From Rheum nobile (Eukaryota > Streptophyta > Magnoliopsida > Caryophyllales > Polygonaceae), in assembly GCA_027886185.1 (NCBI GenBank), contig WOAB01000619.1:682001-746000 (forward strand): DNA of 64,000 nucleotides, read 5' to 3'. The notes beneath the pieces are model-generated. The model made no database searches, was not told the DNA's origin, and saw only the letters and a list, made by a program, of their open reading frames with translations. Each line of letters opens with the position of its first letter. Position 1 is the stretch's first letter. Of this stretch, positions 30,985 to 45,396 are shown piece by piece. A program made the position numbers and the translations under genes.

Positions 30985-32364
30985 CTACGACCTTAATTTG
31001 AATCACATACTATATTTGCGCAAACAAACTATCCCACGAAAACAATCATGAGGAAACCAGAATTTATAAGTCGAATGGAAAAATGGGCATGAGAGGATGT
31101 GACATCCAGTACGAACCAAGGACAGTTATAAAATCGCAAGCTTTGTTCGACTTTGTGGCCGACATCTCTCTGACCTTCGAACAAGAGGTCGTAAAAGAAA
31201 CGATACAATTATCTAATGTACAGGACGATGGAACCCAAGAATTCCATACTAACGGAGCATCAAAGGCAAGAGGAGTCGGGCTCCGGGTCATACTAAAGTC
31301 GCCAAAAGAGGACAAGTTAGCCCAAGACGTTCGATGTGAATGGGAAGCAACCAACAACAAGGAAGAAAATGAAGCGCTAATCTTTTGGCTAACGCTATAT
31401 ACCAAGACCTATCGATACGCAATATCAAAGTTATATGTGATTCACTCCTGATCGTCAATCAAATCTGAGGGCCATACTTTGCTAAACACGATAGGATGAT
31501 AGCTTACCTCAAGATCGTAAAGGACTTAGCCGAGTAATTTGAAAAAAATCAACATCAAACAAGTCCCTCATGGCTCAAACGCCCAAGCCGACGCCTTAGC
31601 AAACATGGGGTCAGCAATTAACCCCGACGACTTCTCTACAATCCCACTTGCTCACATCACTAAACCGACAGTCGGCAAGATACTCAAGTCGCCCACTAAC
31701 TCTGACATGACCGTAAACTTTGACAGCCTACCCCTGGAAGAAGTCGTGTTGGCATAAGTGAGAGACAATTCATAAGAAGACCTCATACCTCATGAGGATG
31801 ACTAGAACACCCTACATTGAGTGGCGCAAAGACGACATATTACCAAAAGATAAAGCCGAAGCTAAGCGACTCAAGGTATAAGCTGTATCTTTTACCTTAA
31901 TAAATGGAGAACTATTTATAATATATGTCACATGTCTCCTTCTAAGGTGCTTGGGAAAAAACAAAGTCCAACGCATCGTACAATCGTTACACGATGGCAA
32001 GTGTGGCAACCACACCGGCGGCCAAAACCTATATGGCAAAGCACTATGAATTGGTAATTATTAGCCAACAATGAAACAAGATGTAATGGAATATGTCAAG
32101 AAATGCGACGCTTGCCAATGACATGCCTCAATCTCCCATCACCCGTCAGAATTACTACACATGACACTTACATCTTGACCATTCATGAGATGAAGCACGT
32201 ACATCATCGGCAAGCTGCCACCCGCGTCAGGGCAATGAGTCTTTTTCTTATCCATGACAAATTACATTTCCTAAATGTATTGAAGTCGAAGCATATCGGG
32301 AGGTAAAAGATAAACACATTGTTTCGTTTATTAAACATAACATCGTGTGCAAATTTGGCATTCC
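30985..32364 (+). pseudogene. Decayed Tat-type RNase H/integrase remnant (left edge of array)
   Basis: Corresponds to about 58975-60235 of the element on the right. The frame 31083-31451 covers the second RNase H, with THN-type change: the motif reads HTNGAS where the right copy has HTDGAS, so a catalytic Asp is lost. Further on, 31539-31757 covers the linker (ADALANMGSA) and 31800-32364 decayed integrase with the HHCC region and CDACQ. It runs without a break into the first array unit, so it was part of the founding copy. Confidence 0.8.
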
Positions 32365-34537
32365 ATTAGAAATTGTAGGCGACAATGGATCCCAATTCAT
32401 AAGTGATTGCACAAGATCCTTTTGCAAGGAATGGAACATCAACTTGGTCACTTGAACTCCTCGCTACCCACAATCCAATGGTCAAGCCGAGTCAAGCAAC
32501 AAAATTATCATCAATAATCATAAGAAACGACTCAAAAGCGCCAAAGGAAAATGGGGCGACGAGTTGCTCTGATACTCTGGTTGGACAAGACCACTGCTAA
32601 GACCACAACAGGACAATAATCTTCTTACTTAGTATACGGATGTGAAGTTGTCATCCCAGTTGAAATCCTCAAACCGACAGCAAGGTACGGCTTACAAATC
32701 GAAGACCAAAATAATGTCGAGTTGTCACACAACCTCATCACGATAAATGAACTCAAGGAAAAAGCGAGAGTACGAATGATAAAGTACCAACAACAGGTCG
32801 CAATGAGTTACAACAAAAATGTAAAGCCTAAGTTATTCAAGGTAGGCGACTAGGTGTTATGTAAGGTATTTCTTAAAACCAAAGATCATATTGATGGTAA
32901 ATTAGCCTCACAATGGGAATGACCTTATCTAATAAAAGAAATAGTCATTCAAGGAGCAAATTCAGACTCGCGAGGGTCTACCCATACCAAGAAGCTGGAA
33001 CGTGACCCATTTAAAGTTGTATCATTTCTAATATCTTTTCATTTTTACATTTCAAATTCTAGATTTGCGTTTTATTTACGATTTCATTCCTATAAATATA
33101 TGCTAACTTAATCACCGGAGGGCCGTTACAGGAGCCGATGACAAATTCTTCACAATTTTTGTTCTTTAATGAATATTGTTGGGCCCAGAAAGCTTAGCCT
33201 AACAGCTTGGGCCATCTTACCTTAGAAATGGCCCAAGGAGTATGAAGAAAGACGTCAGATGCTCATCAATGCACCAACCCGACCGATCCCGAAGATCTCG
33301 CACAAACACCATAATTACTTGATCTTCAACAAACGGTAGCCAGTTCAAATGCAGAATGAGAAAGCCTCATTAATAAGGAGATCCCGGAGATTGTGCTTAG
33401 AGATTAAAGGAAAGATTTTGCCAAAACGGTAACGATACCGGTAAAGAGGAAGATCACATAAATAGGGTATGAAGAGGCTAAGGAAAAGGGACCGATGCAA
33501 GATACATGAACACTCAATATCTCTACTCTGAAAAAGCTCGAAAAACAAACTTAGTCTCATTTAGCTCTTTTAGCAACAACATTCGACCACCAAGGATCGG
33601 ACGCTAGATTAGCCGGTCATACAAGATCCGACTCTTGTATATACAGGATAAGCTACACTTTGTCTCGTTTTAATCATAATATAATCAATATATTATCATA
33701 TAAATCTTGCTTCTATATTATACGTAGTTGATTGCTCATTTGGTTTGGATTTATTGTATTTTACCCGATCGACTCGTTACCCCGTCGAAGGCGATTTAGG
33801 TCGATTGATCTTTTCGCTCCAAAAAAATTTGGCGCCCACCGTGGGGCAACTAGCCAATCACCATCTCAAAAATCCTCCAACCATGACTGGCAGTCTACCT
33901 ACCGACGTCGAGGAACCACGCCTCGAAGACGACTCCCAAACCCAAGGAAACACAACCGAAAATCGGACCCTAAACCAACTCCAAGAGCTTGCCTAAAAAA
34001 TGATCACCCTCCAAGATGACCTAGCTCAGCAACGTCAGAAGACCGAAACTCTGGCTGCCCTGTCCACTCAATCTGAAGCCGAGATTGCACAACTAACTCA
34101 TGAAAACGAGTCTCTTAGATCGCAGGTACAGTCGATGGTCTCTGGATCCAGACAAGTGCTCATGATAAGGCGTTGTCGTGAAACCTAAACAAAATAATCC
34201 TAACAAACCTAAACAAGTAGTAGAGGCAAGCAAGGGTCGATCCCACATGGAGGAAGTAATCAATCTATGTGTTAATAAGCATGCAAGGTAAGAAGGGGGT
34301 TTTGATTATCAAGCAAAGTAACAAAGATGCAAGCTTTAAAAGAAAGAATAAATATGATGAGGAAAGTAGTTCCACTAGAACGAGATCCACAATACAGAGA
34401 TAAAAGTCGATCACTGAAATCTATTCAATCCAAGTTCTTTTACTATTCTTATGGTTGTTCCCACCCTGATCTTAAGTACTATTGATTCTCACAGTTGTCA
34501 ATAGACTTATTACTATGCCAATGGTAAAGCACCTCCG
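32365..34537 (+). repeat. Array unit 1
   Basis: LTR 33177-33821 with TATA-like CATAAATAGG at 33457, primer site 33830-33847, gag ATG 33883. Gag is cut by a TAA at 33994-33996 (CAA in other units). Athila LTR fragment 34163-34537. Its left edge is continuous with older Tat pol sequence. Confidence 0.95.
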
Positions 34538-36704
34538 ATTAGAAATTGTAGGCGACAATGGATCCCAATTCATAAGTGATTGCACAAGATCCTTTTGCAA
34601 GGAATGGAACATCAACTTGGTCACTTGAACTCCTCGCTACCCACAATCCAATGGTCAAGCCGAGTCAAGCAACAAAATTATCATCAATAATCATAAGAAA
34701 CGACTCAAAAGCGCCAAAGGAAAATGGGGCGACGAGTTGCTCTGATACTCTGGTTGGACAAGACCACTGCTAAGACCACAACAGGACAATAATCTTCTTA
34801 CTTAGTATACGGATGTGAAGTTGTCATCCCAGTTGAAATCCTCAAACCGACAGCAAGGTATGGCTTATAAACCGAAGACCAAAATAATGTCGAGTTGTCA
34901 CACAACCTCATCATGATAAATGAACTCAAGGAAAAAGCGAGAGTACGAATGATAAAGTACCAATAACAGGTCGCAATGAGTTACAACAAAAATGTAAAGC
35001 CTAAGTTATTCAAGGTAGGTGACTAGGTGTTATGTAAGGTATTTCTTAAAACCAAAGATCCTATTGATGGTAAATTAGCCTCACAATGGGAATGACCTTA
35101 TCTAATAAAAGAAATAGTCATTCAAGGAGCAAATTCAGACTCGCGAGGGTCTACCCATACCAAGAAGCTGGAACGTGACCCATTTAAAGTTGTATCAATA
35201 TCTTTTCATTTTTACATTTCAAATTCTAGATTTGCGTTTTATTTACGATTTCATTCCTATAAATATATGCTAACTTAATCACCGGAGGGCCGTTACAGGA
35301 GCCGATGACAAATTCTTCACAATTTTTGTTCTTTAATGAATATTGTTGGGCCCAGAAAGCTTATCCTAACAGCTTGGGCCATCTTACCTTAGAAATGGCC
35401 CAAGGAGTATGAAGAAAGACGTCAGATGCTCATCAATGCACCAACCCGACCGATCCCGAAGATCTCGCACAAACACCATAATTACTTGATCTTCAACAAA
35501 CGGTAGCCAGTTCAAATACAGAATGAGAAAGCCTCATTAATAAGGAGATCCCGGAGATTGTGCTTAGAGATTAAAGGAAAGATTTTGCCAAAACGGTAAC
35601 GATACCGGTAAAGAGGAAGATCACATAAATAGGGTATGAAGAGGCTAAGGAAAAGGGACCGATGCAAGATACATGAACACTCAATATCTCTACTCTGAAA
35701 AAGCTCGAAAAACAAACTTAGTCTCATTTAGCTCTTTTAGCAACAACATTCGACCACCAAGGATCGGACGCTAGATTAGCCGGTCATACAAGATCCGACT
35801 CTTGTATATACAGGATAAGCTACACTTTGTCTCGTTTTAATCATAATATAATCAATATATTATCATATAAATCTTGCTTCTATATTATACGTAGTTGATT
35901 GCTCATTTGGTTTGGATTTATTGTATTTTACCCGATCGACTCGTTACCCCGTCGAAGGCGATTTAGGTCGATTGATCTTTTCGCTCCAAAAAAAATTGGC
36001 GCCCACCGTGGGGCAACTATCCAATCACCATCTCAAAAATCCTCCAACCATGACTGGCAGTCTACCTACCGACGTCGAGGAACCACGCCTCGAAGACGAC
36101 TCCCAAACCCAAGGAAACACAACCGAAAATCGGACCCTAAACCAACTCCAAGAGCTTGCCCAAAAAATGATCACCCTCCAAGATGACCTAGCTCAGCAAC
36201 GTCAGAAGACCGAAGCTCTGGCTGCCCTGTCCACTCAATCTGAAGCCGAGATTGCACAACTAACTCATGAAAACGAGTCTCTTAGATCGCAGGTACAGTC
36301 GATGGTCTTTGGATCCAGACAAGTGCTCATGATAAGGCGTTGTCGTGAAACCTAAACAAAATAATCCTAACAAACCTAAACAAGTAGTAGAGGCAAGCAA
36401 GGGTCGATCCCACATGGAGGAAGTAATCAATCTATGTGTTAATAAGCATGCAAGGTAAGAAGGGTGTTTTGATTATCAAGCAAAGTAACAAAGATGCAAG
36501 CTTTAAAAGAAAGAATAAATATGATGAGGAAAGTAGTTCCACTAGAACGAGATCCACAATACAGAGATAAAAGTCGATCACTGAAATCTATTCAATCCAA
36601 GTTCTTTTACTATTCTTATGGTTGTTCCCACCCTGATCTTAAGTACTATTGATTCTCACAGTTGTCAGTAGACTTATTACTATGCCAATGGTAAAGCACC
36701 TCCG
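34538..36704 (+). repeat. Array unit 2 (2,167 bp)
   Basis: Carries a 6-bp deletion before the LTR. LTR 35344-35988. Gag-start frame 36050-36355 is open: 92 gag residues followed by a short tail from the Athila fragment (MIRRCRET). Shares with unit 1 CCCACATGG in the Athila part and AAACAAAC in the LTR. Confidence 0.95.
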
Positions 36705-38877
36705 ATTAGAAATTGTAGGCGACAATGGATCCCAATTCATAAGTGATTGCACAAGATCCTTTTGCAAGGAATGGAACATCAACTTGGTCACTTGAACTCC
36801 TCGCTACCCACAATCCAATGGTCAAGCCGAGTCAAGCAACAAAATTATCATCAATAATCATAAGAAACGACTCAAAAGCGCCAAAGGAAAATGGGGCGAC
36901 GAGTTGCTCTGATACTCTGGTTGGACAAGACCACTGCTAAGACCACAACAGGACAATAATCTTCTTACTTAGTATACGGATGTGAAGTTGTCATCCCAGT
37001 TGAAATCCTCAAACCGACAGCAAGGTACGGCTTATAAACCGAAGACCAAAATAATGTCGAGTTGTCACACAACCTCATCACGATAAATGAACTCAAGGAA
37101 AAAGCGAGAGTACGAATGATAAAGTACCAACAACAGGTCGCAATGAGTTACAACAAAAATGTAAAGCCTAAGTTATTCAAGGTAGGCGACTAGGTGTTAT
37201 GTAAGGTATTTCTTAAAACCAAAGATCCTATTGATGGTAAATTAGCCTCACAATGGGAATGACCTTATCTAATAAAAGAAATAGTCATTCAAGGAGCAAA
37301 TTCAGACTCGCGAGGGTCTACCCATACCAAGAAGCTGGAACGTGACCCATTTAAAGTTGTATCATTTCTAATATCTTTTCATTTTTACATTTCAAATTCT
37401 AGATTTGCGTTTTATTTACGATTTCATTCCTATAAATATATGCTAACTTAATCACCGGAGGGCCGTTATAGGAGCCGATGACAAATTCTTCACAATTTTT
37501 GTTCTTTAATGAATATTGTTGGGCCCAGAAAGCTTAGCCTAACAGCTTGGGCCATCTTACCTTAGAAATGGCCCAAGGAGTATGAAGAAAGACGTCGGAT
37601 GCTCATCAATGCACCAACCCGACCGATCCCGAAGATCTCGCACAAACACCATAATTACTTGATCTTCAACAAACGGTAGCCAGTTCAAATGCAGAATGAG
37701 AAAGCCTCATTAATAAGGAGATCCCGGAGATTATGCTTAGTGATTAAAGGAAAGATTTTGCCAAAACGGTAACGATACCGGTAAAGAGGAAGATCACATA
37801 AATAGGGTATGAAGAGGCTAAGGAAAAGGGACCGACGCAAGATACATGAACACTCAATATCTCTACTCTGAAAAAGCTCGAAAAACATACTTAGTCTCAT
37901 TTAGCTCTTTTAGCAACAACATTCGACCACCAAGGATCGGACGCTAGATTAGTCGGTCATACAAGATCCGACTCTTGTATATACAGGATAAGCTACACTT
38001 TGTCTCGTTTTAATCATAATATAATCAATATATTATCATATAAATCTTGCTTCTATATTATACGTAGTTGATTGCTCATTTGGTTTGGATTTATTGTATT
38101 TTACCCGATCGACTCGTTACCCCGTCGAAGGCGATTTAGGTCGATTGATCTTTTCGCTCCAAAAAAATTTGGCGCCCACCGTGGGGCAACTAGCCAATCA
38201 CCATCTCAAAAATCCTCCAACCATGACTGGCAGTCTACCTACCGACGTCGAGGAACCACGCCTCGAAGACGACTCCCAAACCCAAGGAAACACAACCGAA
38301 AATCGGACCCTAAACCAACTCCAAGAGCTTGCCCAAAAAATGATCACCCTCCAAGATGACCTAGCTCAGCAACGTCAGAAGACCGAAGCTCTGGCTTCCC
38401 TGTCCACTCAATCTGAAGCCGAGATTGCATAACTAACTCGTGAAAACGTGTCTCTTAGATCGCAGGTACAGTCGATGGTCTCTGGATCCAGACAAGTGCT
38501 CATGATAAGGCGTTGTCGTGACACCTAAACAAAATAATCCTAGCAAACCTAAACAAGTAGTAGAGGCAAGCAAGGGTCGATCCCACAGGGAGGAAGTAAT
38601 CAATCTATGTGTTAATAAGCATGCAAGGTAAGAAGGGGGTTTTGATTATCAAGCAAATTAACAAAGATGCAAGCTTTAAAAGAAAGAATAAATATGATGA
38701 GGAAAGTAGTTCCACTAGAACGAGATCCACAATACAGAGATAAAAGTCGATCACTGAAATCTATTCAATCCAAGTTCTTTTACTATTCTTATGGTTGTTC
38801 CCACCCTGATCTTAAGTACTATTGATTCTCACAGTTGTCAGTAGACTTATTACTATGCCAATGGTAAAGCACCTCCG
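36705..38877 (+). repeat. Array unit 3
   Basis: LTR 37517-38161. Gag frame from 38223 ends early in a TAA at 38430-38432 (CAA elsewhere). It is the first unit with CCCACAGGG, AAACATAC and GATTAGTCGG. Confidence 0.95.
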
Positions 38878-41050
38878 ATTAGAAATTGTAGGCGACAATG
38901 GATCCCAATTCATAAGTGATTGCACAAGATCCTTTTGCAAGGAATGGAACATCAACTTGGTCACTTGAACTCCTCGCTACCCACAATCCAATGGTCAAGC
39001 CGAGTCAAGCAACAAAATTATCATCAATAATCATAAGAAACGACTCAAAAGCGCCAAAGGAAAATGGGGCGACGAGTTGCTCTGATACTCTGGTTGGACA
39101 AGACCACTGCTAAGACCACAACAGGACAATAATCTTCTTACTTAGTATACGGATGTGAAGTTGTCATCCCAGTTGAAATCCTCAAACCGACAGCAAGGTA
39201 CGGCTTACAAACCGAAGACCAAAATAATGTCGAGTTGTCACACAACCTCATCACGATAAATGAACTCAAGGAAAAAGCGAGAGTACGAATGATAAAGTAC
39301 CAACAACAGGTCGCAATGAGTTACAACAAAAATGTAAAGCCTAAGTTATTCAAGGTAGGCGACTAGGTGTTATGTAAGGTATTTCTTAAAACCAAAGATC
39401 CTATTGATGGTAAATTAGCCTCACAATGGGAATGACCTTATCTAATAAAAGAAATAGTCATTCAAGGAGCAAATTCAGACTCGCGAGGGTCTACCCATAC
39501 CAAGAAGCTGGAACGTGACCCATTTAAAGTTGTATCATTTCTAATATCTTTTCATTTTTACATTTCAAATTCTAGATTTGCGTTTTATTTACGATTTCAT
39601 TCCTCTAAATATATGCTAACTTAATCACCGGAGGGCCGTTACAGGAGCCGATGACAAATTCTTCACAATTTTTGTTCTTTAATGAATATTGTTGGGCCCA
39701 GAAAGCTTAGCCTAACAGCTTGGGCCATCTTACCTTAGAAATGGCCCAAGGAGTATGAAGAAAGACGTCGGATGCTCATCAATGCACCAACCCGACCGAT
39801 CCCGAAGATCTCGCACAAACACCATAATTACTTGATCTTCAACAAACGGTAGCCAGTTCAAATGCAGAATGAGAAAGCCTCATTAATAAGGAGATCCCGG
39901 AGATTGTGCTTAGAGATTAAAGGAAAGATTTTGCCAAAACGGTAACGATACCGGTAAAGAGGAAGATCACATAAATAGGGTATGAAGAGGCTAAGGAAAA
40001 GGGACCGACGCAAGATACATGAACACTCAATATCTCTACTCTGAAAAAGCTCGAAAAACATACTTAGTCTCATTTAGCTCTTTTAGCAACAACATTCGAC
40101 CACCAAGGATCGGACGCTAGATTAGTCGGTCATACAAGATCCGACTCTTGTATATACAGGATAAGCTACACTTTGTCTCGTTTTAATCATAATATAATCA
40201 ATATATTATCATATACATCTTGCTTCTATATTATACGTAGTTGATTGCTCATTTGGTTTGGATTTATTGTATTTTACCCGATCGACTCGTTACCCCGTCG
40301 AAGGCGATTTAGGTCGATTGATCTTTTCGCTCCAAAAAAATTTGGCGCCCACCGTGGGGCAACTAGCCAATCACCATCTCAAAAATCCTCCAACCATGAC
40401 TGGCAGTCTACCTACCGACGTCGAGGAACCACGCCTCGAAGACGACTCCCAAACCCAAGGAAACACAACCGAAAATCGGACCCTAAACCAACTCCAAGAG
40501 CTTGCCCAAAAAATGATCACCCTCCAAGATGACCTAGCTCAGCAACGTCAGAAGACCGAAGCTCTGGCTGCCCTGTCCACTCAATCTGAAGCCGAGATTG
40601 CACAACTAACTCGTGAAAACGAGTCTCTTAGATCGCAGGTACAGTCGATGGTCTCTGGATCCAGACAAGTGCTCATGATAAGGCGTTGTCGTGACACCTA
40701 AACAAAATAATCCTAACAAACCTAAACAAGTAGTAGAGGCAAGCAAGGGTCGATCCCACAGGGAGGAAGTAATCAATCTATGTGTTAATAAGCATGCAAG
40801 GTAAGAAGGGGGTTTTGATTATCAAGCAAAGTAACAAAGATGCAAGCTTTAAAAGAAAGAATAAATATGATGAGGAAAGTAGTTCCACTAGAACGAGATC
40901 CACAATACAGAGATAAAAGTCGATCACTGAAATCTATTCAATCCAAGTTCTTTTACTATTCTTATGGTTGTTCCCACCCTGATCTTAAGTACTATTGATT
41001 CTCACAGTTGTCAGTAGACTTATTACTATGCCAATGGTAAAGCACCTCCG
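38878..41050 (+). repeat. Array unit 4
   Basis: LTR 39690-40334. Gag-start frame 40396-40701 is open (101 codons plus stop). Has GATTAGTCGG as in units 3 and 5. Confidence 0.95.
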
Positions 41051-43223
41051 ATTAGAAATTGTAGGCGACAATGGATCCCAATTCATAAGTGATTGCACAA
41101 GATCCTTTTGCAAGGAATGGAACATCAACTTGGTCACTTGAACTCCTCGCTACCCACAATCCAATGGTCAAGCCGAGTCAAGCAACAAAATTATCATCAA
41201 TAATCATAAGAAACGACTCAAAAGCGCCAAAGGAAAATGGGGCGACGAGTTGCTCTGATACTCTGGTTGGACAAGACCACTGCTAAGACCACAACAGGAC
41301 AATAATCTTCTTACTTAGTATACGGATGTGAAGTTGTCATCCCAGTTGAAATCCTCAAACCGACAGCAAGGTACGGCTTACAAACCGAAGACCAAAATAA
41401 TGTCGAGTTGTCACACAACCTCATCACGATAAATGAACTCAAGGAAAAAGCGAGAGTACGAATGATAAAGTACCAACAACAGGTCGCAATGAGTTACAAC
41501 AAAAATGTAAAGCCTAAGTTATTCAAGGTAGGCGACTAGGTGTTATGTAAGGTATTTCTTAAAACCAAAGATCCTATTGATGGTAAATTAGCCTCACAAT
41601 GGGAATGACCTTATCTAATAAAAGAAATAGTCATTCAAGGAGCAAATTCAGACTCGCGAGGGTCTACCCATACCAAGAAGCTGGAACGTGACCCATTTAA
41701 AGTTGTATCATTTCTAATATCTTTTCATTTTTACATTTCAAATTCTAGATTTGCGTTTTATTTACGATTTCATTCCTATAAATATATGCTAACTTAATCA
41801 CCGGAGGGCCGTTACAGGAGCCGATGACAAATTCTTCACAATTTTTGTTCTTTAATGAATATTGTTGGGCCCAGAAAGCTTAGCCTAACAGCTTGGGCCA
41901 TCTTACCTTAGAAATGGCCCAAGGAGTATGAAGAAAGACGTCGGATGCTCATCAATGCACCAACCCGACCGATCCCGAAGATCTCGCACAAACACCATAA
42001 TTACTTGATCTTCAACAAACGGTAGCCAGTTCAAATGCAGAATGAGAAAGCCTCATTAATAAGGAGATCCCGGAGATTGTGCTTAGAGATTAAAGGAAAG
42101 ATTTTGCCAAAACGGTAACGATACCGGTAAAGAGGAAGATCACATAAATAGGGTATGAAGAGGCTAAGGAAAAGGGACCGACGCAAGATACATGAACACT
42201 CAATATCTCTACTCTGAAAAAGCTCGAAAAACATACTTAGTCTCATTTAGCTCTTTTAGCAACAACATTCGACCACCAAGGATCGGACGCTAGATTAGTC
42301 GGTCATACAAGATCCGACTCTTGTATATACAGGATAAGCTACACTTTGTCTCGTTTTAATCATAATATAATCAATATATTATCATATAAATCTTGCTTCT
42401 ATATTATACGTAGTTGATTGCTCATTTGGTTTGGATTTATTGTATTTTACCCGATCGACTCGTTACCCCGTCGAAGGCGATTTAGGTCGATTGATCTTTT
42501 CGCTCCAAAAAAATTTGGCGCCCACCGTGGGGCAACTAGCCAATCACCATCTCAAAAATCCTCCAACCATGACTGGCAGTCTACCTACCGACGTCGAGGA
42601 ACCACGCCTCGAAGACGACTCCCAAACCCAAGGAAACACAACCGAAAATCGGACCCTAAACCAACTCCAAGAGCTTGCCCAAAAAATGATCACCCTCCAA
42701 GATGACCTAGCTCAGCAACGTCAGAAGACCGAAGCTCTGGCTGCCCTGTCCACTCAATCTGAAGCCGAGATTGCACAACTAACTCGTGAAAACGAGTCTC
42801 TTAGATCGCAGGTACAGTCGATGGTCTCTGGATCCAGACAAGTGCTCATGATAAGGCGTTGTCGTGACACCTAAACAAAATAATCCTAACAAACCTAAAC
42901 AAGTAGTAGAGGCAAGCAAGGGTCGATCCCACAGGGAGGAAGTAATCAATCTATGTGTTAATAAGCATGCAAGGTAAGAAGGGGGTTTTGATTATCAAGC
43001 AAAGTAACAAAGATGCAAGCTTTAAAAGAAAGAATAAATATGATGAGGAAAGTAGTTCCACTAGAACGAGATCCACAATACAGAGATAAAAGTCGATCAC
43101 TGAAATCTATTCAATCCAAGTTCTTTTACTATTCTTATGGTTGTTCCCACCCTGATCTTAAGTACTATTGATTCTCACAGTTGTCAGTAGACTTATTACT
43201 ATGCCAATGGTAAAGCACCTCCG
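41051..43223 (+). repeat. Array unit 5
   Basis: LTR 41863-42507. Gag-start frame 42569-42874 is open. It is the last unit with GATTAGTCGG and GAAAAGGGA. Confidence 0.95.
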
Positions 43224-45396
43224 ATTAGAAATTATAGGCGACAATGGATCCCAATTCATAAGTGATTGCACAAGATCCTTTTGCAAGGAATGGAACATCA
43301 ACTTGGTCACTTGAACTCCTCGCTACCCACAATCCAATGATCAAGCCGAGTCAAGCAACAAAATTATCATCAATAATCATAAGAAATGACTCAAAAGCGC
43401 CAAAGGAAAATGGGGCGACGAGTTGCTCTGATACTCTGGTTGGACAAGACCACTGCTAAGACCACAACAGGACAATAATCTTCTTACTTAGTATACGGAT
43501 GTGAAGTTGTCATCCCAGTTGAAATCCTCAAACCGACAGCAAGGTACGGCTTACAAACCGAAGACCAAAATAATGTCGAGTTGTCACACAACCTCATCAC
43601 GATAAATGAACTCAAGGAAAAAGCGAGAGTACGAATGATAAAGTACCAACAACAGGTCGCAATGAGTTACAACAAAAATGTAAAGCCTAAGTTATTCAAG
43701 GTAGGCGACTAGGTGTTATGTAAGGTATTTCTTAAAACCAAAGATCCTATTGATGGTAAATTAGCCTCACAATGGGAATGACCTTATCTAATAAAAGAAA
43801 TAGTCATTCAAGGAGCAAATTCAGACTCGCGAGGGTCTACCCATACCAAGAAGCTGGAACGTGACCCATTTAAAGTTGTATCATTTCTAATATCTTTTCA
43901 TTTTTACATTTCAAATTCTAGATTTGCGTTTTATTTACGACTTCATTCCTATAAATATATGCTAACTTAATCACCGGAGGGCCGTTACAGGAGCCGATGA
44001 CAAATTCTTCACAATTTTTGTTCTTTAATGAATATTGTTGGGCCCAGAAAGCTTAGCCTAACAGCTTGGGCCATCTTACCTTAGAAATGGCCCAAGGAGT
44101 ATGAAGAAAGACGTCGGATGCTCATCAATGCACCAACCCGACCGATCCCGAAGATCTCGCACAAACACCATAATTACTTGATCTTCAACAAACGGTAGCC
44201 AGTTCAAATGCAGAATGAGAAAGCCTCATTAATAAGGAGATCCCGGAGATTGTGCTTAGAGATTAAAGGAAAGATTTTGCCAAAACGGTAACGATACCGA
44301 TAAAGAGGAAGATCACATAAATAGGGTATGAAGAGGCTAAGGAAAACGGACCGACGCAAGATACATGAACACTCAATATCTCTACTCTGAAAAAGCTCGA
44401 AAAACATACTTAGTCTCATTTAGCTCTTTTAGCAACAACATTCGACCACCAAGGATCGGACGCTAGATTAGCCGGTCATACAAGATCCGACTCTTGTATA
44501 TACAGGATAAGCTACACTTTGTCTCGTTTTAATCATAATATAATCAATATATTATCATATAAATCTTGCTTCTATATTATACGTAGTTGATTGCTCATTT
44601 GGTTTGGATTTATTGTATTTTACCCGATCGACTCGTTACCCCGTCGAAGGCGATTTAGGTCGATTGATCTTTTCGCTCCAAAAAAATTTGGCGCCCACCG
44701 TGGGGCAACTAGCCAATCACCATCTCAAAAATCTTCCAACCATGACTGGCAGTCTACCTACCGACGTCGAGGAACCACGCCTCGAAGACGACTCCCAAAC
44801 CCAAGGAAACACAACCGAAAATCGGACCCTAAACCAACTCCAAGAGCTTGCCCAAAAAATGATCACCCTCCAAGATGACCTAGCTCAGCAACGTCAGAAG
44901 ACCGAAGCTCTGGCTGCCCTGTCCACTCAATCTGAAGCCGAGATTGCACAACTAACTCGTGAAAACGAGTCTCTTAGATCGCAGGTACAGTCGATGGTCT
45001 CTGGATCCAGACAAGTGCTCATGATAAGGCGTTGTCGTGACACCTAAACAAAATAATCCTAACAAACCTAAACAAGTAGTAGAGGCAAGCAAGGGTCGAT
45101 CCCACAGGGAGGAAGTAATCAATCTATGTGTTAATAAGCATGCAAGGTAAGAAGGGGGTTTTGATTATCAAGCAAAGTAACAAAGATGCAAGCTTTAAAA
45201 GAAAGAATAAATATGATGAGGAAAGTAGTTCCACTAGAACGAGATCCATAATACAGAGATAAAAGTCGATCACTGAAATCTATTCAATCCAAGTTCTTTT
45301 ACTATTCTTATGGTTGTTCCCACCCTGATCTTAAGTACTATTGATTCTCACAGTTGTCAGTAGACTTATTACTATGCCAATGGTAAAGCACCTCCG
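43224..45396 (+). repeat. Array unit 6
   Basis: LTR 44036-44680. Gag-start frame 44742-45047 is open. Shares GAAAACGGA and AAGAAATGAC with units 7 and 8. Its Athila part has CCATAATAC, as in unit 7. Confidence 0.95.

Noticed and set aside
33345..33560. 71-codon minus-strand frame present in every array unit
   Set aside because: It is antisense to the Tat LTR and recurs only because the LTR is repeated; no motif, and no support for translation.
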